From: Ensifer sp. LC163
Lineage (GTDB): Bacteria; Pseudomonadota; Alphaproteobacteria; Rhizobiales; Rhizobiaceae
Direction: 5' to 3'
Assembly: GCF_001695855.1 (NCBI RefSeq)
Contig: NZ_MBSS01000016.1
Coordinates: 34,763 to 98,762 of the forward strand
DNA length: 64,000 nt
Position 1 is the stretch's first letter; the number at the start of each line of letters is the position of its first letter. Below the pieces are notes generated by a model. It had not been told where the DNA came from. It did not search any database and saw only the letters and a program-made list of their open reading frames with translations. The position numbers and the translations under genes were made by a program. Shown in pieces: positions 35,255 to 44,111 of this stretch.

Positions 35255-36949
35255 ATGAAAGAACGAGCTAGCGTGATGGGCCGAATGCATCTCACCTGGA
35301 TTGCACTGAAAAACATGATGCGGACTGCGGCGCGAGATCCGGTTTGGGCCATTGTAGCGCTGATCCGACTGCCTTTCCGCGCCCTCATGCCAGCCCTCGG
35401 TGCCTTCGTCATCCTGTCCGCGGTGGTCGTCGTTGTCGGACAGGGCGGCGTCTTCACCTTGAAACAGCTGGGCTTTGGGCAAGACAGCATTCCCGTCATG
35501 GCGCTGAACCTCTTCTTGCCGCTGCTGCTGCTGTTCATCCTGTTCTGGCTGATCAGCAATCAACTGATCGACCGCATCGGCAGCTTTCCGGACGACAACA
35601 CCCACGGTTCGGCTCGCTTCGCCACCGCCAGCGAGATCACGCAGCTCGCACGGACCAGCACCGGCGTGCTGGTCGGCCGCGATCTGAAGACGGGAAAGCT
35701 TCTGCGCCATGACGGTCCGGCACATCTGCTGACGATGGCGCCGACCAGGTCGGGCAAAGGCGTCGGTACAATCATCCCGAACCTGATCAGTTGCGATCGT
35801 TCGGTCATCTGTATTGATCCGAAGGGCGAGAACGCGAGGATCGCCAGCCGAGCGCGAGCGAGATTCGGTCCGGTTCATGTCCTCGATCCCTTTGCCGTCA
35901 CCGGCAACCCGTCGGCCGCCTTCAACCCGCTCGACATGCTCGATGCCGGCGGCCTCGACGTGGCGGAAGATGCGAGCAGCTTGGCCGACGCGCTCGTCGT
36001 CGACGAACCGGGCATGGCCGGAGAGGTGCATTGGAACGAAGAAGCCAAGGCGCTGATCGCCGGAATGATCCTTCATGTCGTCGCCGAGGAGGCTCCCGAG
36101 CGGCGAACGCTGACCACGCTTAGAGAGAGGCTTACGCTGGCGCCGGATGCCTTCCTGGCGCTACTCAAGAAGATGCAAATGTCCAGCGCCGCGGCTGGGC
36201 TCATCGCCCGGGCCGCCAATCGCCATCTCGCCAAGTCGGATCGTGAAGCCGCCGGCGTGCTCTCGGCCGCGCAGCGCCACACCCATTTCCTCGACAGCCC
36301 GCGCATGACGGCCATCCTCAATCGATCCGACTTCCGCTTCGCCGACCTGAAGCGCCATAACGCAACCGTGTTCCTGGTCCTGCCGCCCGATCGGCTGTCG
36401 GCCTACTCGCGCTGGTTACGCCTGCTGGTGACACAGAGCCTGATTGACATGGCGCGTGATGCAATCAAACCCGATGTTCCAATCCTGTATCTGCTCGACG
36501 AGTTTGCCGCTCTCGGCTATCTGCCGGCGGTCGAACGCGCCATGGGCTTGATAGCCGGCTACGGCGTCCAGCTCTGGCCGATCCTGCAAGACGTCCACCA
36601 GTTGCGCGCGACCTATGGCAAGCGCGCGGGCACGTTTCTTTCCAACGCCGGTCTGCTTCAGGTGTTCGGCGTCAACGATCACGACAGCGCTCGTCTGGTT
36701 TCCGATCTGCTCGGGCAGGAGACCGTCGTGTTCCAGACGATGAGCCGTGCCCTCGATGCGGAAAAGTCCGGGCTCACCTTCAGCGAGCAACGCGCAGCCC
36801 GCGCCCTGCTCACGCCAGACGAGGTCCGCAATCTGCCGGCCGATAAGCAGCTGTTGTTCCTTTCCGGCCAACGCCCCATCGTGGCGGGCAAGCTTGCCTA
36901 TTACAGCGATAAAGAATTCACCGGCCTGTTCGATCCGGGGCTACCTTGA
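35255..36949 (+). CDS. traG: TraG type IV coupling protein (VirD4-like)
   Basis: 564 aa. N-terminal membrane helices lead into the coupling-protein ATPase: Walker A APTRSGKGVG, Walker B ILYLLDEFAALG, and the downstream GYGVQLWPILQDVHQLRATYG motif. It recruits the TraA-DNA complex to a type IV secretion channel. No mating-pair-formation (trb/virB) genes are in the window, so transfer needs a channel encoded elsewhere. GTG/ATG starts a few codons later are possible. Confidence 0.92.
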   Translation: MKERASVMGRMHLTWIALKNMMRTAARDPVWAIVALIRLPFRALMPALGAFVILSAVVVVVGQGGVFTLKQLGFGQDSIPVMALNLFLPLLLLFILFWLISNQLIDRIGSFPDDNTHGSARFATASEITQLARTSTGVLVGRDLKTGKLLRHDGPAHLLTMAPTRSGKGVGTIIPNLISCDRSVICIDPKGENARIASRARARFGPVHVLDPFAVTGNPSAAFNPLDMLDAGGLDVAEDASSLADALVVDEPGMAGEVHWNEEAKALIAGMILHVVAEEAPERRTLTTLRERLTLAPDAFLALLKKMQMSSAAAGLIARAANRHLAKSDREAAGVLSAAQRHTHFLDSPRMTAILNRSDFRFADLKRHNATVFLVLPPDRLSAYSRWLRLLVTQSLIDMARDAIKPDVPILYLLDEFAALGYLPAVERAMGLIAGYGVQLWPILQDVHQLRATYGKRAGTFLSNAGLLQVFGVNDHDSARLVSDLLGQETVVFQTMSRALDAEKSGLTFSEQRAARALLTPDEVRNLPADKQLLFLSGQRPIVAGKLAYYSDKEFTGLFDPGLP

Positions 36950-37048
36950 GGACACCAGGCGAAGGCAACGCCGTGAAGTGTGACGCTGCCCCCCTTCCCG
37001 CCACCTCAAAGCATGACCTGACGGACAAAGCCGCGAACAGAAAAGGGC

Positions 37049-37960
37049 TCAGCTGGCGCCGGCCGCCTTGGCCAACTCCGTCAGCCGCTCCTGGCAGATC
37101 GTCTCGACGAGGTCGTGCAGATGCTCCGTCCGCTCGAGAAGCCAGCCGAGCGCCTCCTCGCTGATCTCGAAGTGCTTCGAATACCGCGCCTTGACATAGG
37201 CCTCGTTGAGGATGTTGTACCAGGCGGTATAGCGATGCTGATCGCGCGGCCAGGCTTCGACAAGCCGCCGATCCTGATCTTCTGCCAGCCCACGAAGGAA
37301 TTTCAGATTGTGCGACGGCGGACTGTGGTTGGTGACGGTTAGAAGGAACGTCGAGTATGCAGCCTCGATGGCCTGATGCAATTGGAAGGCCGCCAGCCTG
37401 AGATTTCCTTTGTCGATAAGAAATTTCGTCGTCTGCACGAAGTCCATTGCATCGGGAAACCGTCTTTCAAAATGTTCCTTCGACACCCTCTGCGCGTCGG
37501 CAGGAGAAAGCCGTTTCGGCTGCGCCAGTGGCTGGTCGTCGAGCTCGTAGAGCACGATGCCCTCGCGCAGGATGTCGACGAAGAAATACTGCCCCTCGGT
37601 GAGGAACGTGTTGACCTCCCGCCGTCCGTGGACAATCAGCCCGACCGGTGTCGACACGCCCTTGTCCCACATCAGCCGATCGGTCGCCTTGTCCCAATAT
37701 TCCGGCTGGGCAAGCTTGCGCGTGTTGACGATGACGAGGATATCGTAGTCGGAACGGTAACCCTTCATCGTATGCGGTTCGTCCACCCAGGTTCCGCGGG
37801 CATAGGAGCCGAACAGGATGATTTTCAGAATCCGTCCGCGCTTCTTGAAGGGGGCCGTTCCACCCTCGAGCGCATCGGCAAATTCCTCGTGGATGATCTC
37901 GACGACGCGGGCAAGCTCGCGCTGCTTCTTCTCCGGCAGATGTTCCAGGCTCGTTCTCAT
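37049..37960 (-). CDS. MNT-type nucleotidyltransferase fused to HEPN domain
   Basis: 303 aa from the ATG at 37960. The N-domain has the minimal nucleotidyltransferase motif GSYARG (51-56) followed by SDYDILV (70-76) with the metal-binding aspartates. The C-domain is HEPN: helical, with FLIDKGNLRLAAFQLHQAIEAAY and YVKARYSKHFEIS. Separate MNT and HEPN proteins form toxin-antitoxin pairs where MNT AMPylates the HEPN RNase; fusions like this one are known but poorly characterised. It follows traG convergently, next to an antirestriction remnant, so it may be plasmid stabilisation or defence cargo. Confidence 0.85.
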   Translation of the reverse strand: MRTSLEHLPEKKQRELARVVEIIHEEFADALEGGTAPFKKRGRILKIILFGSYARGTWVDEPHTMKGYRSDYDILVIVNTRKLAQPEYWDKATDRLMWDKGVSTPVGLIVHGRREVNTFLTEGQYFFVDILREGIVLYELDDQPLAQPKRLSPADAQRVSKEHFERRFPDAMDFVQTTKFLIDKGNLRLAAFQLHQAIEAAYSTFLLTVTNHSPPSHNLKFLRGLAEDQDRRLVEAWPRDQHRYTAWYNILNEAYVKARYSKHFEISEEALGWLLERTEHLHDLVETICQERLTELAKAAGAS

Positions 37961-38250
37961 ATGCAACCGATAGGATAAAGACGACTCGCCGTCTACCACA
38001 GGAATGATGAGGAAAGCGCGCCGGCGATCCGTGTCGCAGATCCGTTTCCTCGGCCAGAAGCAGCCATCATCGTCTTGAATCGATCAGAGCCGATCGATTC
38101 TCGCTGGACGAGAAGGTCGGATCCGGTGATTCTGCAACCATGATCACGCAACCCTATCGAAGAAAGCTCCGGCGCGGATATCGGCCGCGGCGTTCGATCC
38201 GGTCGACCACGTGAATGGCAGACGCGCGACCTAGGAAGGACCCGCGGCGT

Positions 38251-38397
38251 TCAACCCGCGGCGAGTTCTGGTACAGTATCGGCGGCGTTGTCGGATTTGC
38301 CGGCATTTGGCTGGAGGCCATGCAGATAGGCGACGGCGCGTTCTGCATGGGCTGCCATCTGGAACACGGCGCGCTTGTCGTTCTTCAGGACCTTGAG
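38251..38397 (-). pseudogene. ArdC-like antirestriction protein, C-terminal part split by the RIT element
   Basis: Reads LKVLKNDKRAVFQMAAHAER then AVAYLHGLQP and stops at 38251: the last 48 codons of an ArdC/DUF1738-type protein. It begins exactly at the CTTGAG duplication at the left border of the RIT element and joins in frame to the fragment at 43114-43258. Confidence 0.8.
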
Positions 38398-38499
38398 TTA
38401 TCCGCAGCAGCCCATAATGTGAAGGAACGCGACCAGATTGGCGGATATCCGGGGTTTCTGGCCACATTCCTCCGCATTATTTCAGAGCGTGTCGAGCCA
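38396..38499 (+). repeat. RIT element left terminal inverted repeat
   Basis: About 104 bp matching the inverse of 42987-43089. Two well-conserved blocks are the outer one starting AGTTATCCGCAGCAGC and running to GTGAAGGAAC, and the inner one from CCACATTCCTCCGCATTAT to GTCGAGCCA. They are joined by a diverged spacer. The inner block encodes the C-terminus of the third recombinase. Confidence 0.88.
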
Positions 38500-39486
38500 G
38501 GCGAGAACACTCGTATCGCGTTTCCAGGAGGGCTGGCGGCTGGGTGTTTCGGGAGCGCTGACCTTTTCCAATGCCTTGCGCTTTGTTTCGAGGTTGGCTC
38601 TGGCGTAGTGGTTCGTCGTATCGAGGCTCACATGACCGAGCCAGCTACGGATGATCGTGATGTCGACGCCCGCCGATATGAGATGCACAGCGGTTGCATG
38701 TCGGAAGGCGTGAGGACTCACATGCTTGTCGCGTAGCGTTGGCGTGGTCTCGGCCGCCGCCCTGACATAGGCGGTAAGCTTGAACCGGACCCCCGACGCG
38801 CTGAGCGGTTGACCATATCGGTTGACGAACAGCCGCTGGTCTGGCGCCCGCGGCTGCCGTTCGAGCAATTTCCTCAACAACACCACGGTTTCCGGCCAGA
38901 GCGGGCAGATACGTTCTTTTCGACCCTTGCCGGTCAGGCGCACGCAGCTTGGACTGTCGAACCTGATTGTATCGGGGCACAGATCGAGCGCTTCCTGTAT
39001 TCGCGCGCCGCTGTTGTAGAGAAACGAGAGCAAGGCGTGATCGCGCATGCCTTCGAGTGTCGAACGATCAGGCTGAGCCAGGATCGCCGTCACTTCCATT
39101 GGGTCCAGATAACAGGGTTCCGATACCGGTCCTCGCTTTATCGGGATATTGAGGATTTCGACGCATTGGGCGATCGAACCGGGATCCCTGGTCGCAACGA
39201 AGTTGAAGAAGCTGCGTATCGCTGCAAGCCGGCAGTTGCGCGTGCCGATCGTGCCGCCGCGCTCGTGTTCGGCGTGACCGAGGAACGCGATGACCTCTCT
39301 GGCGGTCAGATCGGCCAGTGTGATCATCGCCACCTTCTTCCCTGCGCGTGTTGCAACGAACCGGAGGAAGAGCCGCCAGGCATCGCGATACGACCGCACC
39401 GTATGGATGGAGGCATTGCGCTGCTCGACCAGCCATTCGTAGAAGAACGCGCGCATCAGGTGTGGGAAGTGATTGTTCCTGGTCAT
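38482..39486 (-). CDS. Tyrosine recombinase, third gene of the RIT trio
   Basis: 334 aa from the ATG at 39486, which overlaps the stop of the second recombinase by 4 bp; a longer frame from 39516 is less likely. N-terminal SAM-like DNA-binding domain (YRDAWRLFLRFV). The catalytic domain has SGARIQEALDLC (Arg), the box-II pattern HAFRHATAVHL, and the terminal GHVSLDTTNHYA with the nucleophile Tyr. Its 3' end lies within the left inverted repeat. Confidence 0.92.
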   Translation of the reverse strand: MTRNNHFPHLMRAFFYEWLVEQRNASIHTVRSYRDAWRLFLRFVATRAGKKVAMITLADLTAREVIAFLGHAEHERGGTIGTRNCRLAAIRSFFNFVATRDPGSIAQCVEILNIPIKRGPVSEPCYLDPMEVTAILAQPDRSTLEGMRDHALLSFLYNSGARIQEALDLCPDTIRFDSPSCVRLTGKGRKERICPLWPETVVLLRKLLERQPRAPDQRLFVNRYGQPLSASGVRFKLTAYVRAAAETTPTLRDKHVSPHAFRHATAVHLISAGVDITIIRSWLGHVSLDTTNHYARANLETKRKALEKVSAPETPSRQPSWKRDTSVLAWLDTL

Positions 39487-40847
39487 GCCCGCCCCTCCGG
39501 CCCGATGTTGAGGCATGGCACTCCCAGCACGCGGAACCGTTCATTGGCGTGATGCAGCAGGTCCTGCGTAACCGTGATGTAGACCAGGGTCGAGTTGATG
39601 TCGCGGTGACCGAGATATGTTGCAAGGAACGGCAGACGATCCTGCGGATTGATGCCCGCCTCGTACCATTCGAGGATCCGGTTCACGACCATGGAGTGCC
39701 GCAGGTCGTGCAGGCGAGGTCCTGTTCGCCCTCGAGGCGGCTTCAGCCCGGCACGGCGGATGACGTCAACAAGAAGCCAGGCGACAGCCTCCTTCGTATA
39801 GCGGTCACCACGCTGTTCGTGCCAGAACAGGCCGGAGCGCGGATCAAGGGATCCGCCGGCGCGGCGGCGCGCTTCGGTGTATGATCGAAGCTCGTCCAAC
39901 ACGCTGTCGGGAAGCGGCAGTATCCTGGTCTTGTAGAACTTGGTCAGGCGGATCGTGATCGTGCCGCCCTGGAAGTTCACGTCACCAAGATCAAGGCGGG
40001 CCAGTTCGCTTCGCCGCAGACCCGCGCAATAGGCGAGCAACAGCATGGTATAGATGCTCGACGGGCGAAGCGGCGCTCGAGGTGAAGGGTAAGAGCGCGC
40101 GATGTCGAGCATGCGCCGCACATCGGCGGATGTGTAAATATGCGGTTTTCGCCAATGCCTGGCCACTTCTTTTCCCGGGCGCGGGTCAGGACGGCGGGGC
40201 GGGATTGATGGATCTTTATGGCGCAGGATTTTCGCGAGGACCCGCTTCAGCTTTTCGCACTCGTTCGGATGATTGCGCGTCGTCTTGGCTGCGGACCAGT
40301 GCTCGAGCATCACCTCAAGCGGCTGATCCTGAAGCTGCGGGTTCAACTGAAGGAAGCGGTCGAGCCGCCATAGCCGCACCGTTTGTGCAGTGTATTTGTA
40401 ACCCCGGTTGCGCATCAGCGTGACGTGCTCGGCCATCATTTTGCCCAGCACGCTGCCGAACGGCCTGGGCTGGTGTAGTTCGGCAAGAGCGCTGTCCGGA
40501 TCGCGGGAAGCCAGTGCCCGCCACACCGGCATGCACTGTTTGAGATTGCAAGCGTCTCGCAGATTGGCGACGGGATTGCGTTCGATCGCTCCGATCTCCT
40601 CAAGGTGATCGAGGAACCGGTCGATAATCCGGGTGCGGTGCAGCCGTGTCGTCGTGGCCCACCGGCCTGGCGATACATGCAGCCATGCCACCAGCGTGTC
40701 CTTGTCGAGCTTGCCATCGCGTTCGGCGACATCCTGGAAGATGTTGAGCGCCTGCCTGTAGTAGATGGGGCTGTTCGTGGTACGCAGGTTGAGGCCTGCG
40801 ATGTACCGCGCGATCAGTTTGCGTTCAGGGTCGGGCCAGCTCGTCAT
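39483..40847 (-). CDS. Tyrosine recombinase, second gene of the RIT trio
   Basis: 454 aa, the longest of the three. Catalytic segments are YCAGLRRSELARLDLGDV (Arg I), LHDLRHSMVVNRIL (His-x-x-Arg) and LGHRDINSTLVYITV (Tyr). ATGA overlaps occur at both ends, so translation is coupled along the trio. Confidence 0.92.
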   Translation of the reverse strand: MTSWPDPERKLIARYIAGLNLRTTNSPIYYRQALNIFQDVAERDGKLDKDTLVAWLHVSPGRWATTTRLHRTRIIDRFLDHLEEIGAIERNPVANLRDACNLKQCMPVWRALASRDPDSALAELHQPRPFGSVLGKMMAEHVTLMRNRGYKYTAQTVRLWRLDRFLQLNPQLQDQPLEVMLEHWSAAKTTRNHPNECEKLKRVLAKILRHKDPSIPPRRPDPRPGKEVARHWRKPHIYTSADVRRMLDIARSYPSPRAPLRPSSIYTMLLLAYCAGLRRSELARLDLGDVNFQGGTITIRLTKFYKTRILPLPDSVLDELRSYTEARRRAGGSLDPRSGLFWHEQRGDRYTKEAVAWLLVDVIRRAGLKPPRGRTGPRLHDLRHSMVVNRILEWYEAGINPQDRLPFLATYLGHRDINSTLVYITVTQDLLHHANERFRVLGVPCLNIGPEGRA

Positions 40848-42076
40848 GACCGCACCTCCCGTCCCGGCACGTCGAGCGCGATGACCCGGAGATCCTCGGT
40901 GGCAAGCTTAAGATAGGGGGCCGTGGATTCTGTCGAGCGATGCCCGAGCAGGTCGCCGATCACCTTCTGGGGTACGGCGGCGCGCAGCATTTCGACTGCA
41001 CGTGCATGGCGGAAGATATGGGAGCCGTTCTTGCCGGCCGGCGTGACGCCGGCGGCTGTAAGTCGCCGCCGCACCATGCTGGCCAGGAGGCCGAGCTTGC
41101 GATAGGGCGCGCGTGTGCGGACGAAGATCTCGCGGGCATCTGTCGCAGGCCGCCCCGTCTGCAGATAGGCGAGCACCGCTTCACCCACCGGCGCCATCAA
41201 TGGCAAGAATGAACATGCCTGGGTCTTGGTATGCCTGATGCGGATCGATTCCGCCCGCCAGTCGATATCCTCGATCCGAAGATTGCAAATTTCGCCCGAT
41301 CTCAGGCCATAGGTCGCAAGCAATTGCAGGATGGCATGATCCCGCAGGCCCGTCGGCGTCTTGTCCTCCCCCGAGGCCTGCAAAACCGCAGCGACCTGAT
41401 CGGGTGTAAGGATCGACGGCACACCTTCATAGGCATAGAGCAAAGGGGCGATGACATGCGGCGATAAATCGATGGCGACGCGCCCTGTCCGATGGAGATA
41501 GCGGAGCATCGAGCGAAGACGCTCCGCCACATCCTTCACGGACCTGCGCGTCTGATGAGGGCTGCGCGTGTTCATATAGCAGTCGATGTCGCCCACCGTC
41601 ATCGTCATCAGACTGTCGAGGCCGTGCCGATCAAGCTGCCATGCCAGAAAGTTCCGGCCCTCCCACATCAAGGCGTCGATGCTGGCCACGGCAAGGCCTC
41701 GTTCCTCGCGCAGCCAGGTCTCGTACTCGTCACAGATGGCAAAACGCAGTGCGTCGGCAGCGCAGGTCGCTTTCGGCAAGGATGGCCACTGACCCTGTGC
41801 GAGCCGCAGCAAGGCATGGATTCCGGAGCGCGGGATAGAGTGCCAGTATGGCCCCGGAGATCGACCATGGCGTTTCCGGAACATCGCTACCGCATGATGC
41901 AGGTACCGGACCACCTGCGTCTCGGTCACCTCCCCAATCTGAATGTTCCGCTGCGCAAGGTATTCGACAAACCCGCGCGCATAGGCGCAGTAGTTCCCGA
42001 TCACCATAGGGCTGTATCGTTGCTTGGTCAGTACAGTTCTAAGGCCGGCAATGAGCTCGTAATCAGCATTCAACAT
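40844..42076 (-). CDS. Tyrosine recombinase, first gene of the RIT trio
   Basis: 410 aa. N-terminal core-binding domain (YCAYARGFVEYLAQRNI). The catalytic domain has TYGLRSGEICNLRIEDI, HIFRHARAVEMLR and LGHRSTESTAPYLK with the nucleophile Tyr. It heads the operon, and its upstream region faces the cargo gene. Confidence 0.92.
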   Translation of the reverse strand: MLNADYELIAGLRTVLTKQRYSPMVIGNYCAYARGFVEYLAQRNIQIGEVTETQVVRYLHHAVAMFRKRHGRSPGPYWHSIPRSGIHALLRLAQGQWPSLPKATCAADALRFAICDEYETWLREERGLAVASIDALMWEGRNFLAWQLDRHGLDSLMTMTVGDIDCYMNTRSPHQTRRSVKDVAERLRSMLRYLHRTGRVAIDLSPHVIAPLLYAYEGVPSILTPDQVAAVLQASGEDKTPTGLRDHAILQLLATYGLRSGEICNLRIEDIDWRAESIRIRHTKTQACSFLPLMAPVGEAVLAYLQTGRPATDAREIFVRTRAPYRKLGLLASMVRRRLTAAGVTPAGKNGSHIFRHARAVEMLRAAVPQKVIGDLLGHRSTESTAPYLKLATEDLRVIALDVPGREVRS

Positions 42077-42266
42077 CGTTGGTTCCTCTGCTTGTCAAAA
42101 CGACAGCAGAAGCTTGCCATCTGAGCGCAGAGGCTTCTCATTGGATTTTTCTGCTAAAAGGAGACCCTCGTCTCCCGACCAATTCCGGCCATTAGGAATG
42201 TTGCCGGGGGCGGGGGAGGTGTAAAAATTCATATGGAGCCGGCAAATCAAGAGAGGAGTCGAGTCG

Positions 42267-42749
42267 ATGGACCTCAAGTTCAAGGTGATGATCCATGTTG
42301 GACGCCCGGTCGGTGAGGTGTTCGAGGCGGTCGCGGACCCGAAGGAGCTTTCGTCCTATTTCACGACCGGTGGCGCTTCGGCGCGGCTGGAAACCGGCAA
42401 GACGGTGATGTGGGATTTCGCTGACTTCCCCGGTGCCTTCCCGGTCGAGGTCGACAAGGTCGTGCCGAACGAAAAGATCGTTCTTCGCTGGGAAGCAGCC
42501 GAAGGCGAGCTGGTCTCCGACAAGGGCATCGACATCAAGCCGGCCGGATACCAAACCACGGTCACGATGTGGTTCAAGCCGACCGACGACGGTCGAACCT
42601 TGGTCGAAATCGAGGAAAAGGGCTGGCGAGATACGGAATCCGGACTCAAGGGCAGCTATGGGAATTGCATGGGTTGGTCGCAGATGCTCGCCGCGCTGAA
42701 GATGTGGGTCGAGCGTGGCATCAACCTGCGCGAAGGCGCTTACAAGTAG
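42267..42749 (+). CDS. SRPBCC/AHSA1-domain protein, cargo of the RIT element
   Basis: 160 aa. The AHSA1-like START fold opens VMIHVGRPVGEVFEAVADP and includes the middle TVTMWFKPTDDGRTLVEIEEKGW and the C-terminal helix NCMGWSQMLAALKMWVERG. A good AGAGGAG ribosome site precedes the ATG. These proteins bind hydrophobic ligands and often serve in stress or detoxification. It is divergent from the recombinases and lies inside the inverted repeats, so it moves with the element. It is not known as a normal RIT component. Confidence 0.88.
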   Translation: MDLKFKVMIHVGRPVGEVFEAVADPKELSSYFTTGGASARLETGKTVMWDFADFPGAFPVEVDKVVPNEKIVLRWEAAEGELVSDKGIDIKPAGYQTTVTMWFKPTDDGRTLVEIEEKGWRDTESGLKGSYGNCMGWSQMLAALKMWVERGINLREGAYK

Positions 42750-42986
42750 GTCAGGCAACTTGGCGCTCGATGCTCAAGGACCCGGCGCGGCGCTAATGAC
42801 CGCTTTCCACCCCAGTTTTGACATTCCCTGATCGAAGTGAACGCCAAAAAACCGGTCGTTCCATCCTTCAAGTATGGGTGAGCGGTACCGCTGCACATTA
42901 ATGCTGGTATGGGCGGAAAGCTTCACAACTCATCGTGGTCGTCATCCGGTGAAACTCGCGCGGGCTAAAGCGCCGACCGCCACGCT

Positions 42987-43089
42987 TGGCTCGACGCGCT
43001 CTGAAATAATGCGGAGGAATGTGGTCAAAAATGCCGGACTTAGCTGGTTTCAGCGGGTTCCTTCACATTATGAGCTGCTGCGGATAACT
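42987..43089 (-). repeat. RIT element right terminal inverted repeat
   Basis: Inverse of 38396-38499 with the same outer and inner blocks. Within each end, ATAATGTGAAGGAA (outer) and ATAATGCGGAGGAA (inner, opposite orientation) form a smaller inverted pair, probably the recombinase arm or core binding sites. Confidence 0.88.
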
Positions 43090-43113
43090 GAAGTTATGAC
43101 GAGGTGAGCATAA

Positions 43114-43258
43114 CTTGAGCCATGAGGCGATGTAGGCGGCGTGATCCTCGCGCGGCTCGATGGCTAGGCCGAGATCAGCTGACAGGAAGACGCTGCCAAG
43201 CTCGGCAACCAGCTCTTCCTTGGCGTAGCCCTCGTCACCCCACTTATCGCGACCATCC
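43114..43258 (-). pseudogene. ArdC-like antirestriction protein, internal part upstream of the RIT insertion
   Basis: Reads GRDKWGDEGYAKEELVAEL, FLSADLGLAIEPREDHAAYIASWLK and meets the RIT border at CTTGAG. The GYAKEELVAELGS block is the zinc-peptidase-like region of ArdC/DUF1738 antirestriction proteins carried by conjugative plasmids. Upstream of about 43258 the frame runs into unrelated sequence, so the N-terminal part of the gene was lost by another event. Confidence 0.8.
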
Positions 43259-43261
43259 AAT

Positions 43262-43422
43262 AGGCCGACTTGTTGCCGCGCTCGGCGGCGGTCAAGGCCC
43301 TCGACAAGTTCCGAATGGAGGTACCGCGTCGACCGGAGCTGATCGAGGAATATCAGACCGCCTGCGCCAGCCTTGAAGAGGACGCCAAGCGGTTGCTGGC
43401 AAGGCTTACAAACCACCGGTGA
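43262..43422 (+). other. C-terminal fragment of an unidentified protein
   Basis: A 52-codon stretch reads ALDKFRMEVPRRPELIEEYQ and ASLEEDAKRLLARLTNHR before a TGA. It looks like a helical protein end but has no start here and no recognised family. It abuts the ArdC fragment on the opposite strand, marking a rearrangement junction near 43260. Confidence 0.35.
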
Positions 43423-44111
43423 TGATAAGCTCCGGTCGTGGTCGAGTAGCTATGCCATTCGGCTTAACCCTCACAGATTGCCGCTTCTGTCGACTAAATG
43501 CCCGATCAAGGGCAGCATGATCGACATAGCAACGAGGTGAACCGAGTTTGGGCAGCCTGTCTGGCCGCTGCGTTCACCGGTTCGAGGTTTGACATCAGGA
43601 TTACCCAGCTCTGCGTCCGGACCCTGGCCTCCCCGTACGGGGTCCCCTCGGGCTGGCCCCTTCCCTCCGCACGTCTCGTTTCCTTCGACGGTTTCATGGG
43701 TACTATGAACCAGTCCGACTCCCGACCTCGGCTCGGTCGACAACTCTGGCAGTGCCTTGTTGCTGACCTCCGCCAGAGACCAATCTGGCGGACCCGGTCG
43801 GGCCTCTCATGTTCCGATAACTACCTTCCATGCGTGATCCGGCATCGACTCCGACGGAGCGGCTTGCCTTTCCAGCGGGCGTTTGCGGGACGGGGCGAAA
43901 CACTGCCTTAAGCGAAGAGTTGCCCGAGTCCCTATTTGTTGTAGGGTGACGAGAGCAGATCACGATCCCCTGATTGTCGCCAGGCAGGGGCGGAGCGACA
44001 GCAGGTCCGCTTTTGGCCATCGTGACCGTTTCGAAGATCCGGGTGGAGACACGATTTGGCGTCGAGGGCAGGCTCTGAATATTGGGCGAGCGCACGGGCG
44101 GACATGATGCT
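43423..44111. other. Stretch without recognisable gene
   Basis: About 690 bp. Short open frames occur in several frames but none has a ribosome site or resembles a known protein. Sequence immediately before 44112 presumably holds the hydrolase promoter. Confidence 0.4.

Larger units (their letters stand above)
38398..43113. mobile_element. RIT (Recombinase-in-Trio) element with cargo gene, inserted in an ArdC-like gene
   Basis: 4.7 kb element. Three overlapping tyrosine recombinase genes on the minus strand (410, 454 and 334 aa, each junction ATGA) plus long imperfect inverted ends define a RIT element. It is flanked by CTTGAG at 38392-38397 and 43114-43119. Removing the element and one CTTGAG joins the two ArdC fragments in frame (IASW-LK-VLKND). 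A plus-strand SRPBCC gene lies between the recombinases and the right end, unlike typical RITs, which hold only the trio. The right end carries about 24 bp outside the matched repeat. Confidence 0.88.

Noticed and set aside
42987..43113. Interpreting the right RIT end as the end of a second, independent IS
   Set aside because: Both conserved blocks match the left end in inverse order, and the flanking CTTGAG plus ArdC frame join the two ends as one element.
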